Shown piece after piece: positions 9,262 through 17,677 of a stretch of DNA of 64,000 nt. How positions within the stretch are numbered: position 1 is the first letter of the stretch; each line of letters opens with the position of its first letter. The DNA lies in contig SCKK01000014.1 of assembly GCA_004124475.1 (NCBI GenBank), positions 1-64,000 on the forward strand. Reading direction: 5' to 3'. Source of the stretch: Fidelibacterota bacterium. GTDB lineage: Bacteria > Fidelibacterota > Marinisomatia > Marinisomatales > SCKK01. The notes under the pieces were generated by a model that was not told the DNA's origin, did no database searches, and was given only the letters and a program-made list of their open reading frames with translations. The position numbers and the translations under genes are program-made.

Positions 9262-10323
9262 ATGAAAAGATTCTATTGGATTTCTGCTCCCATATTACTC
9301 ACTGTCTCCTTCACTCTTTTACCTCTTACGCTGTTTGAGAGCCATGGCCAGGACAGGGAACAGACTGATTTTCATCCCAGCATGTTGGCGTTTAGTAAGG
9401 CGATAATTGGGATCGATAAAGCGCTCCCCACGGGAGATATAAACGCGATGTTATCCCACACTGAAGTTTTGAAAAGGGAATTGGCAGAAATCGTGACCCT
9501 GGAGCCCCAGATAAACGAGGATATAATAGAGGTATTCAATGAATTACGGACAAGGATCGGAAGCTTAACGTCCGAATTGGAATCTCTTTTAGTAAATAGG
9601 AAATTCGCAAATGTGCCTCAGGTAGTGAACGACATTCGCCATACTTGCGTCTCCTGCCATGTGAAGTTTCGTGCTACCGGTGATGAGACCGGGTTTTTCC
9701 CAAATATCGGAAACGTTATCAGTGGCGAAGTGAGGGTTCTAAAATTGGATGGGGAGGAACGGGCTAAGCGGTCAGACGTCGTGGTCTTTCTGGAAGGGGT
9801 TAAGAACGAGACCGGTTTTCCACTTCCAAGGAAAAACCCTGTGATTTCTCAGAAACATCGGCGCTTTGAACCGAGGATTCTTCCTGTGATGAAGGGAACC
9901 ACAATTGACTTCCCTAACGATAACTCTATCTTTCACAACGTCTTCTCTCTTTCTAAGACTAGGCCATTCGATCTGGACATCTATCCCCCTGGGGAATCGA
10001 AGTCAATCACTTTCCCCAGGACCGGTTGGGTGAAGGTATATTGCAACATCCATCCCAAAATGGTTTCTCACATAATCGTCCTCGACAACCCGTTTTTCTC
10101 ACTGACCGATGAGAAGGGCATGTTCGTAATTTCAGGGGTGCCAGATGGGGAATACACCCTGACAACATGGCATGAGTTTGGGAAGCAGATTCCGATAATA
10201 GGGAAAGAGATAAGGGTATCCGGTTCAACAACTAATATTTACTCCTTAACGATGCAAGAGGTTAAGAGGTCCGTCCAACACAAGGACAAGTTTGGAAAAC
10301 CATACAAAAGGAAGTACGACTAA
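9262..10323 (+). CDS. Periplasmic haem-c and cupredoxin-like protein
   Basis: This 353-residue protein has a signal peptide (ISAPILLTVSFTLLPLTL). Residues about 35-145 form a helical segment ending in a haem-binding CVSCH motif (Cys129, Cys132, His133), like cytochrome c'/c556-type domains. Residues about 150-290 look like a plastocyanin-type domain with a complete type-1 copper set: His225 (SIFHNVF), Cys261, His264 and Met267 (YCNIHPKM). The tail (GMFVISGVPDGEYTLTTWHE) resembles a carboxypeptidase-regulatory-like beta fold, as in methylamine-utilisation-type plastocyanin-like proteins. The gene begins 10 bases after the porin and overlaps the next kinase by one base (TAATG). It is probably an electron carrier or redox sensor feeding the adjacent kinase; that link is inference. 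Confidence 0.85.
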   Translation: MKRFYWISAPILLTVSFTLLPLTLFESHGQDREQTDFHPSMLAFSKAIIGIDKALPTGDINAMLSHTEVLKRELAEIVTLEPQINEDIIEVFNELRTRIGSLTSELESLLVNRKFANVPQVVNDIRHTCVSCHVKFRATGDETGFFPNIGNVISGEVRVLKLDGEERAKRSDVVVFLEGVKNETGFPLPRKNPVISQKHRRFEPRILPVMKGTTIDFPNDNSIFHNVFSLSKTRPFDLDIYPPGESKSITFPRTGWVKVYCNIHPKMVSHIIVLDNPFFSLTDEKGMFVISGVPDGEYTLTTWHEFGKQIPIIGKEIRVSGSTTNIYSLTMQEVKRSVQHKDKFGKPYKRKYD

Positions 10324-12125
10324 TGCGTATATCCATTAGGTCCAAAATATTTCTAGTTGTCTTCACCGTTTCCGTAATCTTTGTTTTAATTTCTGCAATT
10401 GTTATGAATATTTTAATGGCAAGGATAGCAAATGACGAAGTGACTCAAAATCTCCGGGTAGGGAAAGAGGCATATGAACGGTTTATCGCCCTGCGGTACA
10501 GCCTCATCGAAAGTGAGGCAAGAATATTGTCACAGACGCCACACCTTAGAGCTGTGATGAATATTCCAGATGTCAATCATGAAACTGTCTTGTATACTGC
10601 CCAACCACTTTCCAAGATTAACGATATGAGTCTTATGCTGTTGTTGGATTCTCATGGGAAACTCCTTGCGGATGTTAGCGACCCTTCGGCTTCAGGTCAT
10701 GATTTTCAAAAATTTCCCGGCATGCAGGAGGCACTGAACGGAGCCGAATATAACGGAATCTGGCGGTACAAAGATAATCTTTACCCGATAGTGATAATCC
10801 CGATGATTATGGAAGATCACCTCCTCGGACTGTTAATCCTTGGAGATCTCTTGGATTCTAGCGCCGCGGAGGAAATTCGGTACTTTACTGGAAGAGACGT
10901 GCTGATTCTCGATTCCGAGAAACTGATTGCCCTTTCAAGGGGTAACCCTGAATATTCAGAAGTCGATCCAGCTGAAATTGCACACCTGGTCAATATTCTT
11001 GAAAACTTCGAAACATTGAATAGTTCCCCGGATTCCCCTTTCAGGGTCGTTTTAGGTAGAAAAGAGTGCCTCGCTGTTGCTGTTCCTTTCGGGAATAGGC
11101 AGGGATACACTATTCTGTTCAGAGCCTTGGATGAAGTGGATACCGGAGTGGACGTTATTAGGAGGGCGGTCTTAGGAGCGGCCGGTGGCACCATTATCTT
11201 GGCATTGCTTTTGAGTTTATGGGTTTCAGGAAGAGTGAGTCGGCCCATTCGAGATCTTCGAGATTCCGCTGAACAGTTTGGTGCTGGAAATCTTGAAAAA
11301 CGAGTAAGAGTCCATTCGTCAGATGAATTAGGTCAACTAGGAATAGCCTTTAACAACATGGCAGACAATTTGAACAAATCAAGGACAGAACTGATAGAAG
11401 CCCAAGAGCGGCTTGTCCGCACGGAGAGGTTGGCAGCCATCGGTGAGCTGTCAGGGGGGGTAGCGCACGAGCTGAGGAACCCCCTGGGGGCCATCAAGAA
11501 TGCCGCCTACTACATTAAGAGAAGGTTGCTCGGTTCCGACCTGGTCAAGGATGAGCCGAAGATTGGCGAGTTTCTGGAGATTATGGATGAGGAGATAGAG
11601 ACTTCGAACCAAGTAATAACAGACCTGATGGACTTCTCCCGGGTAAACCCACCCAAACTGTCCCCCACCAAACTTGAGGCTGTGGTGGATAGCGCCCTGT
11701 CCCGGCTAGAAGTGAAGGAAAACGTCAAGGTGGTTTTGGAGTTCGATCCCAGCTTTCCGGAAGTGGCAGTGGATACGGAGCAGCTCCGCAGGGCCTTCGG
11801 GAACCTGATCAAGAACGCTGACGAAGCCATGCCCGAGGGGGGCACCCTGACCATCACCGCTAAAACCGTCAACGGATTTGTGGAGTTGCAATTCCGCGAT
11901 ACGGGTCAGGGAATATCCGAGGCTGATTTACCTAAGGTCTTAGATCCTCTCTTCACCACCAAGCCGAAAGGCGTGGGGCTGGGATTGGCAATCATCAACT
12001 CGATCATCGAAATGCATCAGGGCAGTGTAGAGGTAAACAGCAAACAGGGGGAGGGGGCTACCTTCACTATTAGGCTCCCTCTAAGCAACCAGCAAGAAAC
12101 CCAAAGCTCAGAAAGCGAGGAGTAG
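10323..12125 (+). CDS. Membrane sensor histidine kinase (periplasmic sensor-HAMP-HisKA-HATPase)
   Basis: Residues 7-29 form the first membrane helix. Residues 30-280 are a periplasmic sensor region of double-Cache-like character (MLLLDSHGKLLADVSD, DVLILDSEKLIALSRG). Residues 283-303 are the second helix, followed by a HAMP domain (304-355). His382 in LSGGVAHELRNPLGAIKNA is the phosphoacceptor, and the ATPase has NLIKNADEAMPEGG, DTGQGISE and GVGLGLAIINSII. The class resembles NtrB/ZraS-like kinases. The start overlaps the stop of the haem/copper gene, so the two are translationally coupled and the periplasmic protein may modulate this sensor. No cytoplasmic receiver is fused. The likely acceptor is the REC-REC protein encoded 4 bases downstream. 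Confidence 0.92.
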   Translation: MRISIRSKIFLVVFTVSVIFVLISAIVMNILMARIANDEVTQNLRVGKEAYERFIALRYSLIESEARILSQTPHLRAVMNIPDVNHETVLYTAQPLSKINDMSLMLLLDSHGKLLADVSDPSASGHDFQKFPGMQEALNGAEYNGIWRYKDNLYPIVIIPMIMEDHLLGLLILGDLLDSSAAEEIRYFTGRDVLILDSEKLIALSRGNPEYSEVDPAEIAHLVNILENFETLNSSPDSPFRVVLGRKECLAVAVPFGNRQGYTILFRALDEVDTGVDVIRRAVLGAAGGTIILALLLSLWVSGRVSRPIRDLRDSAEQFGAGNLEKRVRVHSSDELGQLGIAFNNMADNLNKSRTELIEAQERLVRTERLAAIGELSGGVAHELRNPLGAIKNAAYYIKRRLLGSDLVKDEPKIGEFLEIMDEEIETSNQVITDLMDFSRVNPPKLSPTKLEAVVDSALSRLEVKENVKVVLEFDPSFPEVAVDTEQLRRAFGNLIKNADEAMPEGGTLTITAKTVNGFVELQFRDTGQGISEADLPKVLDPLFTTKPKGVGLGLAIINSIIEMHQGSVEVNSKQGEGATFTIRLPLSNQQETQSSESEE

Positions 12126-12129
12126 AAAG

Positions 12130-12864
12130 ATGGCCGGAACCAGACTTAAAGTTTTAGTGGTTGATGACATGCGGAACATGCGCCTGACCCTATCAGGAAT
12201 AATCGAGGACCACGGTTACGACGTGACCGGGGTGGAGGACGGATACGAGGCCATCGATGCAGCCAAGGAGACCGTCTTTGACCTGATCTTCATGGACATC
12301 AAGATGCCCGGCATCAACGGGGTTCAGACCTTTCGGGAGATCAAAAAAATCAGCCCGGAGTCGGTGGTGGTGATGATGACGGGTTTTGCGGTGGAAGACC
12401 TGGTGAAGGAAGCCCTGGAGGAGGGGGCGTTTGCCGCAATATATAAGCCTTTCGATGTAGACAAGGTCCTCACCCTTGTGAAGTCGGTACTCAAGACCGT
12501 CCTCATTCTAGTGGTTGACGACCGCTCATCGGACCGAGAGATTCTGAGCGAAATCCTGCGGGACCAGGGTTATCGAGTAGTCGAGGTAGCAGATGGAAAC
12601 GAGGCCCTCCAAGCAGTCATCACTCGCCACTACGACATCATCTTTATGGACATAAAGTTGCCTGGGAAACATGGGGTCGCCGTTTTCGAGGAGATCAAGG
12701 CCATAGACCCCGAAGTCAGGGCGATATTTATAACCGGCTTTGTGCTTGAGGATTCCATAAAACAAGCCTTAGACGCGGGTGCCTATCCGGTGGCTTTTAA
12801 ACCGTTCGAGGTGGAAAAAATCTTAGCTCTAGTCAAACAAATGAGCGCTGAAAAGTCCACATGA
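12130..12864 (+). CDS. Tandem receiver protein (REC-REC), no output domain
   Basis: This 244-residue protein is two complete receiver domains. The first has Asp56 in LIFMDIKMPG with MMTGF and IYKPFDVDK. The second has the acceptor Asp in IIFMDIKLPG with FITGF and AFKPFEVEKIL. The two halves are clearly paralogous (EALEEGAFAAIYKPF versus QALDAGAYPVAFKPF), which indicates an internal duplication. There is no DNA-binding or enzymatic domain, so it probably acts as a phosphate shuttle or sink, or by protein contact, between kinases encoded in the same operon. It follows the membrane kinase by 4 bases and overlaps the next gene by 4 bases (ATGA). Confidence 0.9.
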   Translation: MAGTRLKVLVVDDMRNMRLTLSGIIEDHGYDVTGVEDGYEAIDAAKETVFDLIFMDIKMPGINGVQTFREIKKISPESVVVMMTGFAVEDLVKEALEEGAFAAIYKPFDVDKVLTLVKSVLKTVLILVVDDRSSDREILSEILRDQGYRVVEVADGNEALQAVITRHYDIIFMDIKLPGKHGVAVFEEIKAIDPEVRAIFITGFVLEDSIKQALDAGAYPVAFKPFEVEKILALVKQMSAEKST

Positions 12865-14048
12865 GTACCGACGCGGCAAAAATCCTGGTAGCTGAAGACG
12901 ATGATGGGATGCGGACCACCTTGGTGGCCAACCTGGAAGACTTTGGGTACCGGGTGATGGCCTCCAAAAGCGTGAAAGAGGCCCTCGAGTGTGTCCAGCA
13001 AACTCCTCCGGACGTAGTGATAGCGGACTTGAGGCTGCCCGACGCCAGTGGCCTTGAGATTCTGGAAACCCTCAAAGAAATCAATCCTGACGCGGCCTTC
13101 ATCCTTGTTACCGGCTATGCCAGCCTGGAAACCGCGGTGGAGGCCCTGAATGAAGGGGCCTTCGCATACATAACCAAGCCTTACAACATGGACGAAGTCC
13201 ACAGCAACGTCCGTAGTGCTCTTAGACAGCAAAGGTTGTTGCGGGAGAACCGCAGGCTGGTGGATAACCTCCAGGTGTCGAATAAAGAGCTGGCTAAAGA
13301 AGTTGCCGAGCGTAAGCGGATGGAAGCGTCGTTGGCACGGCAGGCGAAGGAACTGGAGCGTTCCAACGCCGAACTGAAACAGTTTGCCTACGTCGCTTCG
13401 CACGACCTTCAGGAGCCACTTCGGGCGGTGGTGAGCTACTTGCAACTTCTGGACAGGCGTTACAGCGGCAAGCTCGATGCGGATGCAGATGAGTTCATCG
13501 GCTATGCAGTAGAAGGGGCAACCCACATGCGGGAACTCATCAATGACTTGTTAGCATATTCGCGCGTGAGCACCCACAGGAAACCCCTCCAGCCTACCGC
13601 CTGCTCTTCTATCCTGACCCGCGTGCTTGATAATCTAATGGTTCCTATTAAGGAGAGGGGGGCCGTGGTGACCCACGACACTCTGCCCGAATTGGTAGCC
13701 GACGCCACACAACTAACGCAATTGTTCCAGAACTTCATCAGCAATTCGATTAAGTTCTGCGGTGATAAACAGCCCAAAATTCACATTGGGGTTGAGCAAA
13801 AAGATGGCGAGTGGTTGTTTTCGGTGCGGGACAATGGCATTGGAATAGACCCTCAGTATGCCGAACGCATCTTTCTCATCTTTCAGCGCTTGCACAGCAG
13901 GTCAGAGTATCCGGGTACAGGTATTGGCTTGGCGATCTGCAAGAAGATTGTTGAACGGCACGGGGGGCGTATCTGGTTGGAATCGGAGCCAGGAAAAGGT
14001 GCGACGTTCTACTTCACAATCCGAGATCTTAGAGGTAATTCCTCATGA
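12861..14048 (+). CDS. Receiver-histidine kinase hybrid (REC-HisKA-HATPase)
   Basis: This soluble 395-residue protein has an N-terminal receiver (Asp56 in [10 protein letters not shown], Lys in [10 protein letters not shown]). A coiled-coil linker (about 120-172) leads to a HisKA domain with His181 in [21 protein letters not shown], the type found at the C terminus of phytochrome-like kinases. The ATPase shows [25 protein letters not shown] and [18 protein letters not shown]. With no sensor of its own, it is likely a relay whose kinase activity is set by phosphorylation of the receiver. It overlaps both neighbours by ATGA. The next gene encodes an Rcp1-like receiver, the usual partner of phytochrome-type kinase cores, so a direct pair is plausible. 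Confidence 0.9.
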   Translation: MSTDAAKILVAEDDDGMRTTLVANLEDFGYRVMASKSVKEALECVQQTPPDVVIADLRLPDASGLEILETLKEINPDAAFILVTGYASLETAVEALNEGAFAYITKPYNMDEVHSNVRSALRQQRLLRENRRLVDNLQVSNKELAKEVAERKRMEASLARQAKELERSNAELKQFAYVASHDLQEPLRAVVSYLQLLDRRYSGKLDADADEFIGYAVEGATHMRELINDLLAYSRVSTHRKPLQPTACSSILTRVLDNLMVPIKERGAVVTHDTLPELVADATQLTQLFQNFISNSIKFCGDKQPKIHIGVEQKDGEWLFSVRDNGIGIDPQYAERIFLIFQRLHSRSEYPGTGIGLAICKKIVERHGGRIWLESEPGKGATFYFTIRDLRGNSS

Positions 14049-14491
14049 ACCTGGAGGGAATCGGCAGGCCTATCGAGATCCTGTTGGTAGAAGACAACCG
14101 AGGGGATGTGCGCCTCACAATGGAATCCTTCAAAGATACCAAGGTGCGTAACAACCTGAGCGTGGTAGAGGACGGCATGGAAGCAATGGTGTTCCTGCGC
14201 AAAAAGGGGAAGTATGCCGAGGTCTCTCGTCCAGATCTCATCCTGCTCGATCTGAACCTGCCGAAGAAAGATGGGCGGGAGGTGCTTGCGGAGATTAAAG
14301 CCGATGAAGATCTGAGAACCATCCCTGTCATCGTCCTGACCAGTTCGCAGGCTGAAGAGGACGTCATCAAGACCTACCATCTTGGCGCGAACTGCTTTAT
14401 CACCAAGCCCGTTGACCTTGATCAGTTCATCAAGGTAACGAAGTCCATCAAGGAGTTCTGGCTCACTATCGTGAAACTGCCACCGGAGTGA
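14045..14491 (+). CDS. Single-domain response regulator, Rcp1-like
   Basis: This 148-residue protein is a lone receiver with Asp69 ([17 protein letters not shown]), the acidic pair in [19 protein letters not shown], and the Lys region [12 protein letters not shown]. The [16 protein letters not shown] and IPVIVLTSS wording is typical of Rcp1-type regulators that pair with phytochrome-like kinases. It has no output domain, so it acts as a phosphotransfer intermediate or by protein contact. The ATGA overlap with the REC-kinase gene and the 5-base gap to the next kinase place it inside one transcript. The upstream hybrid kinase is the most likely donor. Confidence 0.9.
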   Translation: MNLEGIGRPIEILLVEDNRGDVRLTMESFKDTKVRNNLSVVEDGMEAMVFLRKKGKYAEVSRPDLILLDLNLPKKDGREVLAEIKADEDLRTIPVIVLTSSQAEEDVIKTYHLGANCFITKPVDLDQFIKVTKSIKEFWLTIVKLPPE

Positions 14492-14496
14492 AAACA

Positions 14497-16065
14497 ATGT
14501 CGGACGGAATTTTTCGTAAAGATGCAGTGATCAAAATCCTGCTGGTAGAAGACAGCCCAGCCGACGCCCGTCTGCTGCGGGAGATGTTAGCGGATGTCAC
14601 CACCGCTCAGTTCGAATTGACACTAGTAGAACGGCTCAGCGATGCAGTGCAACGTCTCAGTGAAGAGTCCTTTGATGTGGTCCTCCTGGATATGATGCTA
14701 CCGGATTCGGCGGGACTTGACATACTCCTGCGTGCTCAAGAGGTAGCACCAGGTCTGCCAATGATCGTGTTGACTGGAACCTTCGAAGACGAAGCTTTGG
14801 CAGTAAAAGCGGTGCAGGAGGGTGCGCAGGACTATCTGTTCAAAGACCAGGTAGATGGTATCCTTCTGGTACGCTCTATCCGTTACGCCATCGAGCGCAA
14901 GCGGGCGGAAGAGGAATTGAAGGCATCTCAGGAATATTTAAGGAATCTCATCGATTGTTCTTTAGATATGATCATTGCTGTAGATAGGAACCGAAGGATT
15001 ACGGAGTTTAACCGTGCGGCTGAGGAGACCTTTGGATATCGCCGAGAGGATGTCTTAGGTAAACATGCGAACATTCTGTATGCAGATTCACAAGTAGGCC
15101 TGGAGGCCCATAAGACGGCCGTCGAGCAGGGTCAATCTGTGCAAGAAATTCTGAATAAACGCAAGAACGGTAAGGTCTTTCCGAGTCTTCTTTGCGCCTC
15201 AGTGCTCCTCGATTCACAGGGAAGAAGAGTGGGTGTCATGGGTATCTCTCGGGACATCACCGAAAAAAAACAGGCGGAAGAAGCACTACAAAAAGCCCAC
15301 GATGAATTAGAGGATAAAGTTAAGGAACGGACGGCTGAACTGGAACAGTCTAATATGGAACTGAAGGGCGAAATCACTTTGCGCAAGCACGCGGAAGAAC
15401 AACTGAAGAAATCGCATGATCAATTACGCAGGCACTCCGCACGCCTTCAAACTGTGAAGGAAGAGGAAAGAGAAAACCTTGCTCGGGAATTACACGATGA
15501 AATGGGCCATTCATTGACGGCATTGAAGATAGACCTCGTATCACTCTTAAATGATCCACTCATAAAAAGCAAGCCTCAGGCTGATGATTTGCAATCTATG
15601 ATTTCCCTGACTGACGATTCACTGCAAACGGTAAAGAGAATTGCCACTGAACTCAGACCCGGGGTGTTGGACCAGTTGGGTATCGGTGCGGCAATCGAGT
15701 GGCAATTGAAGGAATTTCAATCCCGGACCCAGATCAAATGCGAAGTCCGATTACCTGAAGAACGTTTAGGATTGGGCAAAGATAAGGATATTATCCTATT
15801 CCGCATCCTCCAGGAAGCGCTCACCAATGTAGCCCGGCACGCACAAGCGACAAATATTGTCATAACCCTACAAAAGGATAAACAATCAATTTCAATGACG
15901 GTTCAGGATGACGGCCGGGGAATAGAAGAAAGTGAAGTTGTAGGTATGAGATCTCTAGGTCTGCTTGGCATGCGAGAACGTTCACATTTAGTGGGCGGTA
16001 AATTGACAATCACAGGAGAACAAGGCAAAGGGACAACGATATCGGTTTCAGTCCCGATTGATTAG
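14497..16065 (+). CDS. REC-PAS-histidine kinase with NarX-type core
   Basis: This soluble protein of 522 residues (ATG 14497 is preferred over GTG 14488 because GGAG sits 8 bases before it) has three parts. An N-terminal receiver (Asp65, VVLLDMMLPDSAG) is followed by one PAS domain (about 145-260, ending DITEKKQAEE) and a coiled coil. The HisKA_3/HATPase core has the acceptor His333 in ARELHDEMGHSLTALK. The core and the following regulator are nearly identical at DNA level to the 3' end of the giant kinase and its truncated regulator, which shows module exchange. The receiver at the front allows input from the upstream relay, and the output is probably the NarL-type regulator 39 bases downstream. 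Confidence 0.9.
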   Translation: MSDGIFRKDAVIKILLVEDSPADARLLREMLADVTTAQFELTLVERLSDAVQRLSEESFDVVLLDMMLPDSAGLDILLRAQEVAPGLPMIVLTGTFEDEALAVKAVQEGAQDYLFKDQVDGILLVRSIRYAIERKRAEEELKASQEYLRNLIDCSLDMIIAVDRNRRITEFNRAAEETFGYRREDVLGKHANILYADSQVGLEAHKTAVEQGQSVQEILNKRKNGKVFPSLLCASVLLDSQGRRVGVMGISRDITEKKQAEEALQKAHDELEDKVKERTAELEQSNMELKGEITLRKHAEEQLKKSHDQLRRHSARLQTVKEEERENLARELHDEMGHSLTALKIDLVSLLNDPLIKSKPQADDLQSMISLTDDSLQTVKRIATELRPGVLDQLGIGAAIEWQLKEFQSRTQIKCEVRLPEERLGLGKDKDIILFRILQEALTNVARHAQATNIVITLQKDKQSISMTVQDDGRGIEESEVVGMRSLGLLGMRERSHLVGGKLTITGEQGKGTTISVSVPID

Positions 16066-16380
16066 ATTTCCTCATGAGAGAAAAAAGAGAATAAACGGTT
16101 TACAATGAAAAACATTCTGATTGTGGATGATCATGTTCTATTGCGGCATGGTCTAATGAAAATTATCGATGAACATTTTACCTATGTTACTTATGGAGAA
16201 GCGGGCACTGCCGCAGAAGCTCTTGAACTGGCGGGGAAACAGAAATGGGATATCGTGTTGTTGGATATTAATCTGCCGGGAAGAAACGGGTTGGAAACAG
16301 TTAAGGACTTTAAAGCATTTGATCCTGAACTTCCTATACTTGTCATAAGTATGTATCCGGAAGACCAATTTGCTGTTAGA
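15487..16380 (+). repeat. Duplicated kinase-core plus regulator segment, copy 2
   Basis: Partner of 5976-6868. Both coding parts and the leader with GAGAAAAAAGAGAATAAACG are shared. Here the regulator reading continues into a complete DNA-binding domain, so this copy looks ancestral or intact. Confidence 0.85.
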
Positions 16381-16737
16381 GTGATAAAAGCCGGTGCTTC
16401 AGGCTATCTAACTAAAGACAGTGCCCCGGAGAATTTAGTGATGGCCCTTAACAACATATTGGCAGGACATAAATATATTACTTCAAGTGTGGCGGAATTA
16501 TTGGTAACGGAATTAAGTGGTGATTCTAGAAAGGCTCCCCATGAATCCTTATCCAATAGACAGTTTCAAGTATTACGTTTAATCGCTTCAGGGAAAACCA
16601 TTACTGAAATCGCTAAGAAGTTATCTTTAAGCGTCAAAACAATCAGCACTTATCGCATGCATATTCTTGAAAAGTTGAACATGAAGAATAACGCCCAACT
16701 CATCACTTATGCTGTTAGAAATAATTTAACGGATTAG
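16105..16737 (+). CDS. NarL/FixJ family response regulator
   Basis: This 210-residue protein has a receiver with Asp54 (VLLDINLPGRNG) and Lys in YLTKDSAPENL. A LuxR-type helix-turn-helix at about 145-208 reads LSNRQFQVLRLIASGKTITEIAKKLSLSVKTISTYR and HILEKLNMKNNAQL. It is a DNA-binding output protein, normally phosphorylated by a HisKA_3 kinase such as the one encoded 39 bases upstream. Because the giant kinase at 1656 has the same core and its own regulator is truncated, both kinases may converge on this protein. It is the last gene of the porin-to-regulator cluster. Its targets, possibly including the porin gene, are unknown. Confidence 0.93.
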   Translation: MKNILIVDDHVLLRHGLMKIIDEHFTYVTYGEAGTAAEALELAGKQKWDIVLLDINLPGRNGLETVKDFKAFDPELPILVISMYPEDQFAVRVIKAGASGYLTKDSAPENLVMALNNILAGHKYITSSVAELLVTELSGDSRKAPHESLSNRQFQVLRLIASGKTITEIAKKLSLSVKTISTYRMHILEKLNMKNNAQLITYAVRNNLTD

Positions 16738-17154
16738 TTCCACAGATGAATGTTGAAAATGGAGGATATCACCGAAGATTCCGCATCGGCCAAAACCGTT
16801 AACAATGTAGATTGTGGAGCCTCCCGCCTTGCTCTACCGGCTGGTGGATGGCACCAATTTCAGTACGAAATCCCGCCCGCCTGAGCACAACTTCCTAAGG
16901 AAATGAATGAAGTCAGGTAGGTCCTGAAAGACATTCATCCCTGCCTGACCGGCAGGCAAGCACGCTTTTACCTCGGCGTGGCGGGGTAAATTGAATTCTA
17001 ACATCTCCTATCCCCTATAGGACAAACACCGATATAGTCTTTCACAAATTCTGAGGGAATAATTAGACTTACTCCTATTTTAAAGGAAGTTTTTGATATT
17101 TATATTCGAAATGAAAATCTGCAATAATTCAAAAAAATAAATAAAGGGGATGCG
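16738..17154. other. Non-coding stretch with degraded sequence
   Basis: No credible gene is seen. It contains one palindromic element (16939-16959). The base composition shifts from GC-richer to AT-rich here, marking the edge between the phosphorelay operon and the AT-rich region that follows. Confidence 0.45.
16939..16959. repeat. Palindromic element, same family as 259-278
   Basis: The sequence CCCTGCCTGACCGGCAGGCA keeps the TGCCTG/CAGGCA arms with one extra A at the centre. Here it lies in non-coding DNA. Confidence 0.7.
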
Positions 17155-17562
17155 ATGAAAATATTAGTAGCTGATGATTCACCACTTATTCGAGAGCGGC
17201 TTTTCAAAATAATTTCTAAAATAAATGGAGTAACGCATATTTATCAAGCCACCAATACAACCGAGGCGCTAACTATTTTTCGTAATTCACATCCTGATGT
17301 GATTATTCTGGATATTTCAATGCCCGACCAGGGAATATTTATTAGAGGTAACATCATGCCTTACACGAGTGGAATCGATGTTTTAGAAATTGTTAAAGAA
17401 GAAAATCCTTTAACTAAGGTAATCATGTTAACCAATTACCCTTCTAAACAATTCAGAACGGTTTGTTCCAACTTGGGTGCAGATTTCTTTTTCGTTAAAT
17501 CAGATGAATTTTTTGAGATTCCCCGCGTTATAAAAGATTTAATCAACAACGATAAACATTAA
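17155..17562 (+). CDS. Single-domain response regulator
   Basis: This 135-residue lone receiver has ADDS near the N terminus, Asp53 in VIILDISMPD, and a Lys equivalent in FFVKSDEFFE. It carries an insertion after the phospho-Asp loop (QGIFIRGNIMPYTSG) that most receivers lack. AAAGGGG lies 6 bases before the ATG. It is encoded separately from the upstream operon, 115 bases before a large hybrid kinase, which is the closest possible donor. There is no output domain. Confidence 0.88.
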   Translation: MKILVADDSPLIRERLFKIISKINGVTHIYQATNTTEALTIFRNSHPDVIILDISMPDQGIFIRGNIMPYTSGIDVLEIVKEENPLTKVIMLTNYPSKQFRTVCSNLGADFFFVKSDEFFEIPRVIKDLINNDKH

Positions 17563-17677
17563 AGACATAAAGTACATAATCGCTATCATTATCAATTGAA
17601 TAAGAATCATAAAGAAACAAAAACAGAATTATCAACCAGACAAAATAAAAGTGGCGTAAAAGTCCATTCATTAGCTA

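Noticed and set aside
12783-13526. A 247-codon open frame antisense to the REC-REC and REC-kinase genes
   Set aside because: It lies wholly opposite two clear genes in GC-richer DNA, has no ribosome site, and its translation shows no domain. It is a shadow of the coding strand.
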